This document shows positions 12,101-23,539 of a stretch of DNA of 64,000 nucleotides, piece after piece. The notes below the pieces were generated by a model. It saw only the letters and a list, made by a program, of their open reading frames with translations. It had not been told where the DNA came from and made no database searches. The stretch is from contig NC_064775.1 of NCBI RefSeq assembly GCF_011397635.1, positions 13,108,952 to 13,172,951 on the forward strand. The letters run 5' to 3'. The stretch is from Epinephelus fuscoguttatus (Eukaryota; Chordata; Actinopteri; Perciformes; Serranidae). Within the stretch, counting starts at the first letter, position 1; every line of letters starts with the position of its first letter. Both the position numbers and the translations under genes were made by a program.

Positions 12101-15100
12101 CGGAGCATATGTTACAGCTAACAGCCTGATAGTGCAGGATGTTGCTGTGCAGCACATGTTCTAATTATCTTGGTGGAAATCAACAGTCAGTTTATGAAAA
12201 TAGTAACCCCAATCACTCAAGTCAGGATAAACAACTGGAAGTACAGACAAACTCTGTCTTAGTCACCTTCAAACACATGCATGGCCAAAGGAGAATTTCA
12301 GAGCTTGCGATTTTTTCGACCAACTGCTGGTTTTAGAGTGAAATGTCAGAGTGAATTTAATCTTACAGTGATGACCTTGGTGATGACAGCAGAACTGTTA
12401 CTATGGCAGCAGGTAGCAGGTGTACATCAGGGATGCAATAAGGCAAGAAATAAAGCAGTGGGTGGTGTTGAGGACGGTACAGAGGAAGAGCTTATTGGGT
12501 GCATGGAGATGCTAACATTTGATTCATTTGGCAAAAGTCACTCAGCATGATGGCTTTTTGAAGCGCCCACCTGCCATTACTGGGAATAAACAACTACCAA
12601 ACATGCATGCAATTTCACAAAATGTAACTGATGAAGAAACATAGGTGAGTGATTACATGCAAGTCTGATTAATGACAATGTGATTAGAGAGCTGACTTTG
12701 AGGAGTTTACATGATCTTGCAAGTGATTTTTGTAATTGGAGGATTCTAGTGCAACTTTTGTTGAACAAAGAAACATTATGGGCACAAAGAAACAACTGAA
12801 ACAAAGTTCAACAGTAGCTCAAGTAAAGAAGGGTCATCATCATCATTGCATCACACAACCACATCTCATTAAAGTTTACTTTCATTGGCCAACATAAGCT
12901 ACTGGTCATTTCAGACTACACAAGGCTGTAGCAGAAGAACTCCTGTGTGTAATGAAGCGACCAAGGGTGCATTTAATTGCTTATACTTTTAGTTTTTGAT
13001 TTGTAAGAGGAAAAAACTGTTTTGGCTTTTTTCAGAAACTACACAATCATGCATAACCGCACAAACTAAAAAGCTGACAATGAGTAGACAACTATAACTT
13101 CACCACATCTGAATAATAGCATCTTCTACTCACAATCTCCTTGATGAATTTATCCACAATGCCTCTGTCCTGCAGGTTGTGAAGGTAGCGTGATGCTGGG
13201 GAGCTGGCAATCAGCCGCAACTGAGCCATATTGGGGGCCTCATTGGCTTCAGGTGTGATGCCTATGGTGAAGAAGCGGACGCCCTGGTTCTTGGCATCAG
13301 CCACAGCTGAAAATATGTCCGGGTTCCTGGGGTGCGAGATGCCGTCAAAGAGCAGAACGGCCACCTTTATGCTCCTGAGATCCGACTCCTCCAGGTAAAT
13401 ACGGGTGAGGTTGGTGATGGCGTAAGTGGTGTAGGTGCCATGACCAATGTACACAATGGGAGTGATCCGGGCCTTGAAGTCGTCGATGCCCCTCCACTGT
13501 TTGAAGGTCTGCTCTATGATGACATGGCTGCTGTACTGAAGGAGAGCTGCCCGGGCGCTGAGGCCCCGGCCGGTCTGCAGACGGAGGTTCTGCAGTCGGT
13601 CCATCACATCTGTGACAAAGCGCTTCTCCTGGGCATGGTTGTCTTTGGCGCTCTCTGAGCTGTCGATCAGAAAGGCTAACTCCAAACTGCAATCTTCATC
13701 AATGAGGGCTGAAATTGAAGAGGAGATAGCCAATTATTAACAATGAGGATCGAAGGTTTTAAAGGACAGATGCATTATTATTAGTTTGCTTTTTTTTTTA
13801 ATCATTGTAGAGCTTTCCAGTCCATTCAAATTTTGGTTGAAGTGCATATGTTTTAGTGTCCAAATGCTATGTTCCCCAAGCCATTCTCAAAATATTTTCC
13901 CACATGACCTGACGTAGATGTCTGTATGATGATGTTGCAACAGATGAACCTACTAGTCTGCCTAATGTACATCTTATGACTCTGCCTTCTTTGGGAATTG
14001 TGTGAAATCAGTCTTCCAAATTTGCTATATTCCTTAAACCTCCCCAAACTGGCACAGAAGCTAACCAACCGATCGAGGCAGTGGTATAGCCGAAACTTCC
14101 ATGTTTTGGAAGGGAAAATTACTGATTTTTCAAGTCTGGTGGCTCTGTAGGGAGTGATCGAAAAGAGCTGTCTGACGGCAAGGTAAAATGGTGAATATAA
14201 TACGCTGACTCTGGATAAGTACCTAATACAACTCCACTTCAAAAAATCCTTGGTGGGGCGTCAGTAGTGTAGTGGATAGTGCTGGCGCCCTATGTATAGA
14301 GGTGATGCCTGGCTGCAGCAGTCGCAGGTTCAACTCCGGCTTGCAACCCTTTGCTGCATGTCAACCCCCACTCTCTCTCTCTCTCACCTCATTTCACTCT
14401 GTCCTGTTCATTAAAGGCAAAAAGCCCCAAAAAATAATCTTAAAAAAAAAAAATCCTTGGTGAAACTTTTTGCTAACAGCTGAGTGGGCGTTTCCCAGGC
14501 CTCCAGGAAGTGTGTCAAACTTTCAAGCTAACTGTTACCTCTCTCTCTCAGTGACAGCTTACCAGCTCCGAACCATAGTTGGGAACAGGCTTATTAACAT
14601 TAATTTTAACTTGGGTCTTTATCAGGCGGGACTAGCTAGCGGTCTGGGTCACTCTGCAGAAGGAAGGATGGTGAGGCGTTCAGGTGCTGTTCACCAGCAC
14701 TGGCTTCATTGCAGTCTTTACCACAAAACAATAAACTCGGCCTTCTCATGGGGTCTAACAGTAGCCTTGAGCTTATTTATACACTTAATTCTACTGCTAT
14801 CATCACTGTTGGCTGCCTGTGTCTTCACCATGGCACCCTGAAAGAAGCACTTGCATACACCGAAGCACTCATGACACATTCACCACCAACCTAACTGGGG
14901 AAAAAGGGTGAGCTGGTAACACAATGTTACACGAACTGTGCAACTACAGCTTCAAGGTGCTGTGATGGCATGGGGCTCAAAGGACTTTTTCCCATACTTA
15001 CAATTGGATAAAGACATCTGTATATCATTGGATAGAATTTTTGAGCATCAGATCATTATTAGATCAATTTGGTCCAATAACAGTCCGAAAGTTTAGACGA

Positions 15101-16496
15101 GCCGCAAGATTAAATAATTTTTTTCCCTGTCAAGTTAGCAGAGAGCTAAACCAGGAGGCAGCCACTCGGTCTGCAAAGTCTCTGGTGCGCTTGTGCCTCA
15201 GGCGCAAAGATGCGGACGATCCGGGTAATTTTGTTACCACTGAACCACTTTCTTAGGAATGAACGGGGCCCCACCTACAACGCTGTGTCCCGTTCTCTTT
15301 ACACATCCATGGCGTTTCCATTTGAAACACCAGAAAAGAACGCAGATGCCCTTTGAAGATGTAGTTTGACATTTAAGGAAATACACTTGTTTTCATGGTG
15401 AGAGTTAAGTGAAAAGAACTGTACTCTCAAGGACTCTCAAGTCTGGATGCTATATGAAACTAGAGCTAGCTGCTGGTTAGCTTAGCTTAGAATAAAGTCT
15501 AGAAATAGGGAGCAGCAGCTAGCCTTGGCATGGCTTTTTAGAAGTAGTGTGTACATCTTGGCATTTCATCATTAGACGATAGCTGTTTTGGCTTCTTAAC
15601 AAGCCTGTGACTTAACAAATTACCAAGTTACTTGCACATGAGGTATTTTGCCTGTATCTCCTGTTGCCAAGTTGGTTCCCCAGGCCTTTCCAATCAAGAT
15701 ACATCATTTTTTACTTTCATATCCACCCAAATATAAAGATCCAAGTGATTACAGCCAAATGGATTTTATGAGTCAGGGAGAAATCTTTATCTGCGGAGCC
15801 TTCAGAGAGGGTAAAGGTGATTTATTGACTGTTTAGGCTCTATAGGCTCATGCCTTTTCAGGAAAAGTGTGATAAGTTCATGAATGTGACATATAATTTT
15901 GAAGAGGAAATAAAAGTAACTCAACTTGCAGCACCAACCTTCAGCAATGGAAGGAGGTCACAGATCTAATATAGGCTGAGGATAAATCACATTAATCTTC
16001 ACGGAAATATGTCACAGAGAGAATGTGCCTGGGGAAACGGGATTCTGAGCGAATAAAACATTTGGGTAACAGAGCACTGAACGGTCACACAGGAGATGGA
16101 TGGCTCTGAGAAGCCTGAGAGATATGATCAATCCAAGTGGATTGCATCCTCCAGCGATGTCCTTGTTGAGTATCATGTTCTATTTTTTTTACCTGTGGCA
16201 GCAGCCTTTTTTTCCCTGTGATGAAAAAGTGAAAGATGTCCTGCCTGCACAAATTCCACACCACTTTCCCAAGTAAGAGCATCAGTGGAAAAGAGCCAAT
16301 AAGACAGCCCCCCAGAAAAATGTAAAGAGACTACTTTAGACTTACATTTGCCATTTTGTGGTATGGCATTGGAGGGATTTACTTTGCTCTTCTTCTTCGT
16401 TGTCACCACCACTTCCTCATAGTCTTCGTCATAGTCCTGTGCCAAAAGACCCTGAAGTCCCCACAGCAGCAGGAGCCAGTGCAGTGAGGGGACCAT
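2313..16496 (-). CDS. Type XXVIII-like collagen alpha chain, 5' part (partial)
   Basis: Predicted secreted extracellular-matrix collagen. Coding exons in transcript order: 16346-16496, 13134-13708, 11194-11214, 11044-11091, 7151-7204, 6969-7013, 6769-6795, 6309-6353, 6022-6066, 4496-4549, 3146-3214, 2969-3037, 2313-2381. All have AG/GT junctions and phases that join. The start ATG at 16496 is followed by a hydrophobic signal peptide (residues 1-19), an acidic then lysine-rich segment, and a VWA domain (about 57-242). A Cys-X-Cys pair (CAC) then leads into Gly-X-Y repeats. Collagenous exons start with Gly, are phase 0, and are 27, 45, 54 or 69 nt long. An acceptor 7 bases before the ATG implies an upstream untranslated exon. 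The VWA wording (DSSESAK, then a GHGTYT motif) and the short Gly-X-Y imperfections fit collagen XXVIII better than collagen VI. Teleosts have several col28 paralogues and I cannot say which this is. The rest of the chain lies beyond the left edge; small exons may have been missed. Confidence 0.85.
2490..2830 (+). repeat. Interspersed repeat in a collagen intron
   Basis: The wording gggatatctcgtaaaact, catccattggtaccaacc and tacccatgagtctcccct matches my memory of an abundant percomorph repeat. No second copy lies in this window, so the call rests on recalled family knowledge only. It sits in the intron between collagen exons 2313-2381 and 2969-3037. Confidence 0.4.
7590..8350 (+). repeat. Interspersed repeat, family B (copy 1)
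   Basis: Non-coding sequence in the 3.8-kb collagen intron that aligns by eye with 13795-14500. Shared blocks include ttcaaattttggt, tttttagtgtc followed by aaatgct, and at the far end ctttttgct followed by acggctgag or acagctgag. Gaps between the copies are large, so this is an old, degenerate element. Confidence 0.55.
8560..8905. repeat. Interspersed repeat, family C (copy 1)
   Basis: Contains agctagttagcttagcat and later atgctaagctaggctaact, which read as imperfect inverted copies of each other. Similar wording occurs at 15360-15620. The text matches a very common fish repeat type known to me only by its wording. Non-coding. Confidence 0.45.
9140..9169 (+). repeat. (GT)n microsatellite
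   Basis: About 15 uninterrupted GT dinucleotides within a collagen intron. Likely length-polymorphic. Confidence 0.95.
11044..11214 (-). CDS. Two short exons joining VWA to the collagen domain
   Basis: Exon 11194-11214 (21 nt, T-S-L-A-D-E-G) and exon 11044-11091 (48 nt, S-T-C-A-C-E-K-G-E-R-G then A-L-G-P-P) bridge the VWA domain and the triple helix. The Cys-X-Cys pair directly before the first Gly-X-Y triplets is the usual place for interchain disulphides. For the second exon I chose the cag acceptor at 11092-11094 over a ctag 3 bases further on (11097-11100), because only the former keeps phase 0. Confidence 0.7.
12870..13065 (+). repeat. Interspersed repeat, family D (copy 1)
   Basis: Shares ccaacataagctactggtca, then aggctgtagcag and a cct-g block, with 44555-44720 in the same orientation. 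It lies in the collagen intron just 3' of the VWA exon. Unrecognised family, no coding potential. Confidence 0.5.
13134..13708 (-). CDS. VWA-domain exon of the collagen gene
   Basis: One 575-nt exon encodes the whole amino-terminal von Willebrand factor A domain (about residues 51-242). The metal-ion-dependent adhesion site starts with D-S-S-E-S (66-70). A conserved G-H-G-T-Y-T segment and a later L-L-F-D-G segment follow, in the order expected for the fold. The exon enters in phase 1 (acceptor tttcag before CCCTC) and leaves in phase 0 (ATT before gtgagt). VWA domains in such collagens mediate protein-protein binding in the matrix. A single exon for the whole domain is consistent with VWA-collagen genes. 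Confidence 0.88.
13795..14500 (+). repeat. Interspersed repeat, family B (copy 2), split by a SINE
   Basis: Second copy of the element at 7590-8350. It is interrupted at 14256-14451 by a younger SINE, and its end block ctttttgctaacagctgag resumes after the insertion. This gives a relative age order. Confidence 0.55.
14256..14451 (+). mobile_element. tRNA-derived SINE with perfect target-site duplication
   Basis: The head holds a pol III A-box-like stretch (tagtgtagtggatagtgc) and a B-box-like ggttcaactcc. A unique body, a CT run, an aaaggcaaaaagcccc block and an A-rich tail follow. An 11-bp duplication, AATCCTTGGTG, flanks it at 14245-14255 and 14452-14462. A close relative in the same orientation sits at 49164-49380. 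Shorter or more diverged relatives are near 36020-36110, 42370-42530 and 59067-59095. Confidence 0.9.
15360..15620. repeat. Interspersed repeat, family C (copy 2)
   Basis: Contains gctagctgctggttagctta and ttagcttagaataaagtct, resembling the repeat at 8560-8905. Non-coding, in the large first coding intron of the collagen gene. Confidence 0.45.
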
Positions 16497-17854
16497 GACT
16501 TCCCTAAGAGATGAAGAGAAAACAGAGATGGATAAAAAGACCCAGACACGTCCTCACATTTTAATACCTTCCAAAAAAACTGCACACACTCAGAGAACAA
16601 GCTTTAACAAGCATGTGTGTTTGAGACTCAGGTATAAAGCATGCATAACTCACAATGTTGCTGACTTAGGTCTCCAATGCGTTCAGCTCTATAAAGCAAT
16701 CCTGGCAGTGAGGAAATTCAGAAAAAGTGCAAAAACTGAAATGGAGATATTCTTCATTCACAGTTAGTTTGTTTCCATGTCCTGAGCATCAAGCTGAGTG
16801 TCCTTGTCCAGGGTTGCAGAAGTTGAGTCTGTGGGTTAAGTGGGCACTTTATGGTGACACCAGCAGCACCAGCAGCACCAGCAGTAGTACGTTGCCAAAA
16901 GTTTAGACTGTATTCTGGCTCTCATGAGACTCAAGCCATTCTAAGCTCGCAGTAAATTAAGGGAAGTCCAGCCCTTTTTTAAACTCACTCACTCCCATTT
17001 AGGGGAGAGCATGGGAGGGGTGCCTGGGGAGGCAGACACTTCAGAAATCCCTCAACATGACAGAGCAATGAGTGCACCCCCCTCCCCCAATATTTTATTT
17101 GTCATTTTTACTTAGTTAGCCACGCTATTTCAAAAAGGGACAAAAAGGAAAGCCCGTGGGAATAACAGCAATTTGTTTGAGACAGCTGGTTAAAATCAGA
17201 AAAGGGCTTTACTGGGTTTTTTTGCCAATGTGTTGTGGGGTAGCTACCACAAGCACATCAAGGTCATGTCCTTGGTAATATTTCTGCAAAGTTAGCAACC
17301 TTACATTACACGTTTTTCCTGAGGCTGACTCTAATGTTTCTAACCAAGTCTTCATTGGCAAAAAGCTCAGTAAATTAAAGCAGGATTGTCTTACTTCTGA
17401 AAAAGGAAACAACAGAATCATCCTTTTAGAAATGAAGAGTTGAATTCATAAGCCATAAAACACACATGCTCAATTCAGTGCACTCAGCTGCACTTGGCCT
17501 GGTATGACAAGTAGCTAATGGTGGCCAATGTCTGTGCATGTTAGCTAACTTTATTGCTTTTGAGTTCATAGTCATCAAAGTTGAACTCTACATGATGCAA
17601 AGATGCAAATTTGCTTTTATAAACCCTTTTGTTCTCATCAAATGGAAGTGAACAGAAGATTTAAGTTTGCCCATGTCTGACCATATCCCGATACTGTAAT
17701 GGTCACTTAGGGCCACAGTGCACTGTTTAGCAAAGGTTACATAGTGTGCATTTATATACCCATACTACCATACCATTTCGTATGCCAGAAAAAGATTTAA
17801 TGTGTGCCAAATCCATAGGACACAAAATGCCAAAAATACCAGGATGTCCTACTG
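16497..17854. other. 5' flank of the collagen gene; no gene seen
   Basis: Minus-strand reading shows a pyrimidine tract and ctcttag acceptor 7 bases before the collagen ATG, so the transcript should start further right, but I could not place the leader exon. A short CAGCAC-type triplet run lies at about 16858-16886. I see no convincing TATA box and no second coding region. Confidence 0.4.
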
Positions 17855-18132
17855 CAGTGGTTCCCAATTGGTGGGTCGTGGTCCAAAAGTGGATTACGGG
17901 TCCATTCTGAATGGACCACAAGTGAAGCGTGAATGTTTTAAGTTTGTAATAACCATACTTTATTTTGAAGCAGAGCATATTCCCAATCAGAGCGACGTTT
18001 CCTGCTGTAGAGTGAAGTAAATAATGGACAGCTAATATGAATAGAGACAGCAAACTAGCTTGACAACAACGCCTCTGGAAATATTAAACTGTGAAATGTG
18101 GACACCATGGCTGGACCAGTTGGGAACCACTG
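17855..18132. mobile_element. Non-autonomous hAT-like transposon with perfect 8-bp duplication
   Basis: Begins CAGTGGTTCCCAA and ends TTGGGAACCACTG, giving inverted ends typical of hAT/Charlie-like elements. The 8-bp sequence TCCTACTG flanks it exactly at 17847-17854 and 18133-18140. The 278-bp interior encodes no transposase, so it would have been moved in trans. Confidence 0.9.
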
Positions 18133-18329
18133 TCCTACTGCATCTAGTTGCATTTAGCAGCACGCAAGCCAGCAAGCTGTTGATGCCTTGGTAAAAAAAA
18201 AAAACAGCTTTTTCATGACACTATCCCAGGTCATCTTATCCTCATACAATGGTATTTATGATGATAATGCATATTCAACACTTCATATGAAATCTAATGA
18301 ATTAAAGCTCCACGACTGACATTACATAC

Positions 18330-18760
18330 TCGCAAATTTACGCAGATTAGGTTTAGGGAAAGAACGTTTGTGACAATGTACCTTAAAATAAGTTTACTTG
18401 ATTTCACACAGGACACAAACACCAGTCTGCTGGGGAAAAGCTATGTGTTTTTTGGCCCATCCACCACCTACCTACCCACAACCTATCTTCTTACACTGAG
18501 TTTTGGTCCTTTCTTTTTAACTCCTGTCAGCGCATTTGTCATGTGACCACAGCCTTCCAGATTATGTGGGTCATATACAAATTGTGGTGCATAACCTTGT
18601 GTAGGTATACCTACCAACAGGTCATGAGAACAGCCTGCCCTGCTCATATATTTCGTCACTTTAAAACATTAATATGATACCTAAAAAAAAATACATAACT
18701 ATGGTTTGCAGAAAAGTACAATGCCAACATTTACTTCTGGGGACTGGGCTGCACTTCAAG
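18330..18760 (+). repeat. Interspersed repeat, family A (copy 2)
   Basis: Ends with tatggtttgcagaaaagtac and aatgccaacattta, matching the ends of the copies at 600-1110 and 21280-21580. Non-coding and degenerate. Confidence 0.45.
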
Positions 18761-21060
18761 CGACCCCTTTCACATTACACATAATCATATAATCCATTGT
18801 TGTTATAAAACAACATTTTTATAGCTGCTTTAAAGTCTGTATTATTCATGTTTGCTTTAATTGTGCCCCCAGAGGCCTGGAAAAGGTGGAAAAGTTTGGA
18901 TAGGTGATTTATACCTTTAGGCAACACACCTTGCAAGAGCAATGCACCATGATTCATCTGTGACAACACCCAGTGCAGTGATTTGTTAGTCTTTCACTTG
19001 GCATGATTTAGTGTAAACACACTTTTCCAGGAGTCAGAAAGAAGTACATCTGTACGAAGGGTAGAGCCATTGTAGCATTTACAGCTAAATACGTATTTCA
19101 TTCTTTTCTGACAGGACAGGTGTTTGTCTTTTTGTCTACAATCAGATCTTGTTCAGATGTCATCAAAATGGTCTGAGATCTACCCTTTATATACAACTCA
19201 AGTCTACATTCAAAGTCAGATTCTAGCACACGAACAAGTCTCTTTTCTGGCAGAGGTGTCTTCAAAGCCGGACGTGAAAGGTTATAATAGCGCACTTCCT
19301 CCTCAGAATCAGTCCAGTTTTTATTGAAACCTGGTGCGTGTCCTTTTCAGCACCAAAGAAAAGTCTCATAACTCCCTAATCTTATTATAATTCCTATGTA
19401 GTCCTAGATCAGAGGAGCCTTAACATCCCATGAGACTGTCTGCAGCCATAAAAGCTGGAACTGGAATCACATAACTCTGCAACAGGGATGACGTTGACGT
19501 GTGTTTTTATTGCCTACTGTATTACTGAAAGCAAGGAAAGGTGAGCTGTCACTCAAGAATGTTCCCGCTGAAAGATGGACCTCCTTAAATCTGGTGTTCA
19601 GCTCCTTTTGCTGCATGTGGAGAGCTGATGAAGCAAAGCAAAGCAAAGGGTTTATGGGAATTATTTCTGTCATCCTAATATTGTGTCTGCTTGGGACTAG
19701 TTTGCAGTGAGAAATAGGAAGACGCTGTCTGACCTTAGAGTTTTAAAATGCACTGCTTTGGCTACTTCACAGATATGAATAAAACTTTCATTGCTTCGAC
19801 ACTTGTTTTGTTGCATAATACACAATATATGGCAAATCTAGGACACAGCACAGCCCTGAATTTCAATATGACATGTCTTATACAAATGGAAAACCACAGA
19901 CTATGAAGTGATGGTATGCTGAAATAGGGCAGCTGGAAATCCACGCGCCTGTTTTGACAATCTTTTTAAAAAGCATTTGGCTTCATAGTTAACTTCTCAG
20001 TTTCTTGATTTCGTTCACAGCAGGGATTCGGAAATAATGAGCCCACATGTTCACTATGCTGCATCTAAAGTGTGCCTTCTAAAAGCAGACCCCACAGTGT
20101 CTCTAAATCCAGCAATTAGGTGACATTCATTCAAGGAATATACAGGAATAGATGAATAAAGATGGTCCTATCTAAATGAGCACAGATGCAGACACCAATA
20201 AAGGGCATCAATAAGAAGCAGGACATGGCTTTTTTTAATTCAGTGCCACGCAGTTTAATTTGAAAGAGCAAATAGTTTCCTCAGAAAAGGTGTGTGGTAT
20301 AAAAAGAGGAGGAAACACAAGACAAGAGTTTCTTTTATGATGCTGCTGAAGCCACCATTTAGCTCTTTGTTAGTCTATGCCCCTCGAGGTATCTTTCCTG
20401 TGACATTTAGTTTAACCACTGTTTTTACAAGATAATGCATGTTCCCTCAACGTATAGTTACAGCAACAAGGAAAATGACTTGTTGATTGTCAGCGGGTGA
20501 ACGGCAAACTAAATGTAAGAGTACAGAGCTATGAAACTGATATGTATGTCCCAACAAGTTTTCATACCAGTCTTATGTAAAGTGGAGCTGACAGCTGCAC
20601 CACAGACCCAGGTATAACTAAAAAGAGTCCTTATTGTGTAACTGTCATGGCGCACCAGGGGAATGTGTTTTGGGTTGCTGTACCACAAACATTCAGTTAG
20701 AGTTGTGTAAGTTGTCAAACACAGTTAAAATGCTTATATGAGTTTTTATCATGTTTTGTCTTGTACCTAACAGTCATTGTCTTTGTCACTGTCTCTTTAG
20801 TGCTTAAAGGGAATGTTTGCCACCTTTTATGTGTATGTCTGATAAGTGTTGATGGTAACTGTAGTCAGCTGAAGCAAAAACAATTCTCAGAGAGTCCTAT
20901 ATTGATCGAGAACGCGGAGTTTGCAGCTGCAAAATCTGTAGTTTTTCCTGCATCCCACGTCATCATTTGACACCTCACTTCACTTTATTGCAAGCTAGCT
21001 ATGTTTCCAACACAATATATGTGTGCAGAGTGTTTTGGCTGACTCGGATACTCAGCTGTA
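18761..21060. other. Intergenic stretch without a recognised gene
   Basis: Six-frame reading gives only short frames without recognisable protein features or plausible splice-linked exons. No RNA gene or transposon with clear ends was recognised. Confidence 0.5.
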
Positions 21061-21066
21061 TATATA

Positions 21067-21144
21067 CAGTACCAGTCAAAAGTTTGGACACACTTTTCCA
21101 TTCAAGTAAATGGGAAATCGTGTCCAAACTTTTGACTGGTACTG
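21067..21144. mobile_element. Tc1/mariner-like MITE, 78 bp, near-perfect hairpin
   Basis: Two perfect 25-bp inverted arms (21067-21091 and 21120-21144, starting CAGTACCAGTC and ending GACTGGTACTG) enclose a 28-bp loop. TA dinucleotides flank both sides, as expected for Tc1/mariner integration. No coding capacity. Confidence 0.88.
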
Positions 21145-21279
21145 TATGTCAAGCCAGAGCACACCTATTCATTGTTAGAAAATGTTGGTGTTATACATTT
21201 CTGCATACCAAAGATACATTACAGATTTATATTTCATACATATCATATCAGAACTTCTAAATTGTCACTACATACCCAG

Positions 21280-21580
21280 CGTCTTGTCAGACGCCAAATG
21301 TGGGTGTTTTTCATCACTTTTTTTCCCCACTGTGGATAGTGGCACGAAAAGCAGTTGTTTCCAACCAAGATTCTGCCACCAGCACAGGGTATTTTAAACA
21401 ACAACATAATCTTTTCCAAACAATAATAAAGAGTTTTTTGTACCTAAACCTAAATACAGCATTGTTGAAACAAAAAGAAATGTATGTATGCTATATGATA
21501 ATATACACATGTAATGCATCCCTGGTTTGCAGAAATGTACAATACCAAAATTTATAGTGGTGATTTGGTTGGTTTACGAC
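21280..21580 (+). repeat. Interspersed repeat, family A (copy 3)
   Basis: Shares gccaaatgtgggtgttt, the gtacctaaacctaa block and the cctggtttgcagaaatgtac ending with the copy at 600-1110. Confidence 0.5.
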
Positions 21581-21775
21581 CAAAGACATGCAGCGGAGAG
21601 AGGACATGTCCAGAGGGATCCTCCAGATCCCAAGATGCTGAGAAAAAAAACTGACTGGTGGTGCCTTTGCTTAAATTGCCCTCTGATGCTGACAGAAATG
21701 GAATGATTCTGCTGCAATTAATTTCCATGTTTTTGTTGGATGCTGTCAACCCTGAGAGAGCCTGTATGTGCAAAA

Positions 21776-22076
21776 AGGGCCGTCTACACCAATAACAATT
21801 AAAATAAATGTATTGTTTTAAAAATCATTCCAACTCAAATGGATGATGTATTCTACACAACTATAACACAAGAACCGCGGTGAACGATATGTAAGAGATC
21901 AATTTTAGAGTGATTTGATGAACGATAGAAACACTGACAGCCAATCAAAATCCATCCAAATTCACAGGCTGACACAGCACGTGCTTGGCGCCGCAGTTTC
22001 CAGAATATTACCGTTCATCAGTGTGGATGCTTACATCATTATCATTACAGTTGTCACTCTTGGTGTGGACGGCCCT
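21776..22076. mobile_element. Small DNA transposon with inverted ends
   Basis: Starts AGGGCCGTCTACACCAA and ends TTGGTGTGGACGGCCCT, which are inverted copies with one mismatch. The interior is non-coding and about 270 bp. No long target-site duplication is visible, so the superfamily is not assigned. Confidence 0.7.
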
Positions 22077-22334
22077 ATAGACAGATGGAAGTTTTCTCTA
22101 TCGGTTCGACAGAGGTGTGCTGAGGACCCTCTTCAAGATCCTGAAGATAAACTGGAAAAAACAACCAAGACCAGCAGGGCCAAGAGGGCAGATGATCAAC
22201 GAGCAATGCATCCTGGTACATACAGGCACAGCGGACACGGCTCCACAAGCAGGAGAACTCCGCCTTCTTGGTCAATATAGCACACACTGAGTAATTTATT
22301 GCTTCAACTGACGACATTTACCATCAACACTGTC

Positions 22335-22460
22335 AAAGGATCATGAATTCATAGGGATTCATCCACTGGGGACCATGAATGTCTGAACACAATTTCACAG
22401 CAATCCATCCAATAGTTGCTGAGATATTTCAGACTGGACCAAAGTGCTGGAATACTGCCT
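22335..22460 (+). repeat. Interspersed repeat, family E (copy 1)
   Basis: The block catgaatgtctgaac, then caatccatccaatagttgct and gagatatttcag, recurs at 38050-38265 in the same orientation. Common fish repeat by its wording; non-coding. Confidence 0.55.
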
Positions 22461-23535
22461 AGAGCCATGCCATGAGCAAGGCAGGGTAAAAAAAAGCATT
22501 TACGGCACATCACAGCACCGTGAGCTACCATCTGTTTCAATCTGCTATTATCATCACCTTTAAGGTCTTCAATCAAAAATCCTGAAAAGCAGAAAACTGT
22601 TTCCTCACCAGTGTTACATGGAACATGTCTGTGGAAGGTCAAAGGTCGCCTGCTGTCAAACAGTTCCAGGTAATGATGAAGGGGGCTTTGCAAAACCTGA
22701 TTGAGACAATACAAAAGTGCAACATTTGTATTGGATGGGAAACGTTTGCAAGGATTTGAATGAAGGTTATTGTTGTGGGTTTAAATACAGATATTAGCTT
22801 CATATTATCAGTCATTATCAGACTTCCCTACCCGTTTAAAACGGTAACCTCACTGGCCTCTGCTGCATTGGCTCATGTAGAGGAACATGTCCATTCTTGC
22901 ATCTCTCGCTGCTGTGAACTCATTCAGCCTGATCACTGTAGCTACAGTAACTGCAACACAATCACAATCTTTCAAAACACTGAGCAGTAATATATGGAAA
23001 CCTTTTGGGAATGACTGCAGAGTGATCTCAACACTGCTCCCTTGACTATGTGCCAAACTTGTTGCACAAGAAATTTTTAAAATAGATTTTTGACTTTAAG
23101 TGACATTCAGAGAGTTCGCCTGCATGTACCTGCAATAATCCAACAACACAGACCGCAAAAGCCTAGCAACAAAAGTATTCTCAGCCGTCACTCATCAGAC
23201 TTCACTTTGGGGCATGCACTGGATGCTTAATTCAAGTATGTGCTGTGTTTTCACAGACAAATACAGACTAGCAGAGATGCATCTGTGCCTGCAGATAGGA
23301 AGATAGTCATATGTGGAAAGGAGGAGCGATGCCAAGTCTTGTTTAGTCATTTACAGTAATATGCAAAACATCAGTAGGTGTGTTTGAAAAACACATTTAT
23401 AGGGAGTCCAAAGGAACCCCCACGGCTGTATCTGGTATGTTGCAAATATTTAACTTGATATCATCTGACTGAACGTACTTACCATTTGTATAATACATTG
23501 TGACTCTGTTTATAGGAAGCCATTAAACATTTAAA
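22461..23535. other. Intergenic stretch without a recognised gene
   Basis: No frame with recognisable protein content, no RNA gene and no repeat with clear ends seen. Confidence 0.45.
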
Positions 23536-23539
23536 CAGC

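Noticed and set aside
13332-13692. Long frames opposite or out of frame with the VWA exon
   Set aside because: Shadow frames of a GC-rich coding exon; only the VWA frame has family similarity and splice phase.
13134-16496. Collagen VI alpha chain instead of collagen XXVIII
   Set aside because: The VWA wording, the lysine-rich segment before it and the short Gly-X-Gly breaks fit XXVIII better; a phylogeny would settle it.
21915-22280. 121-codon open frame as a gene
   Set aside because: Its first half lies inside the inverted-end element at 21776-22076 and the rest has low-complexity, non-family-like content.
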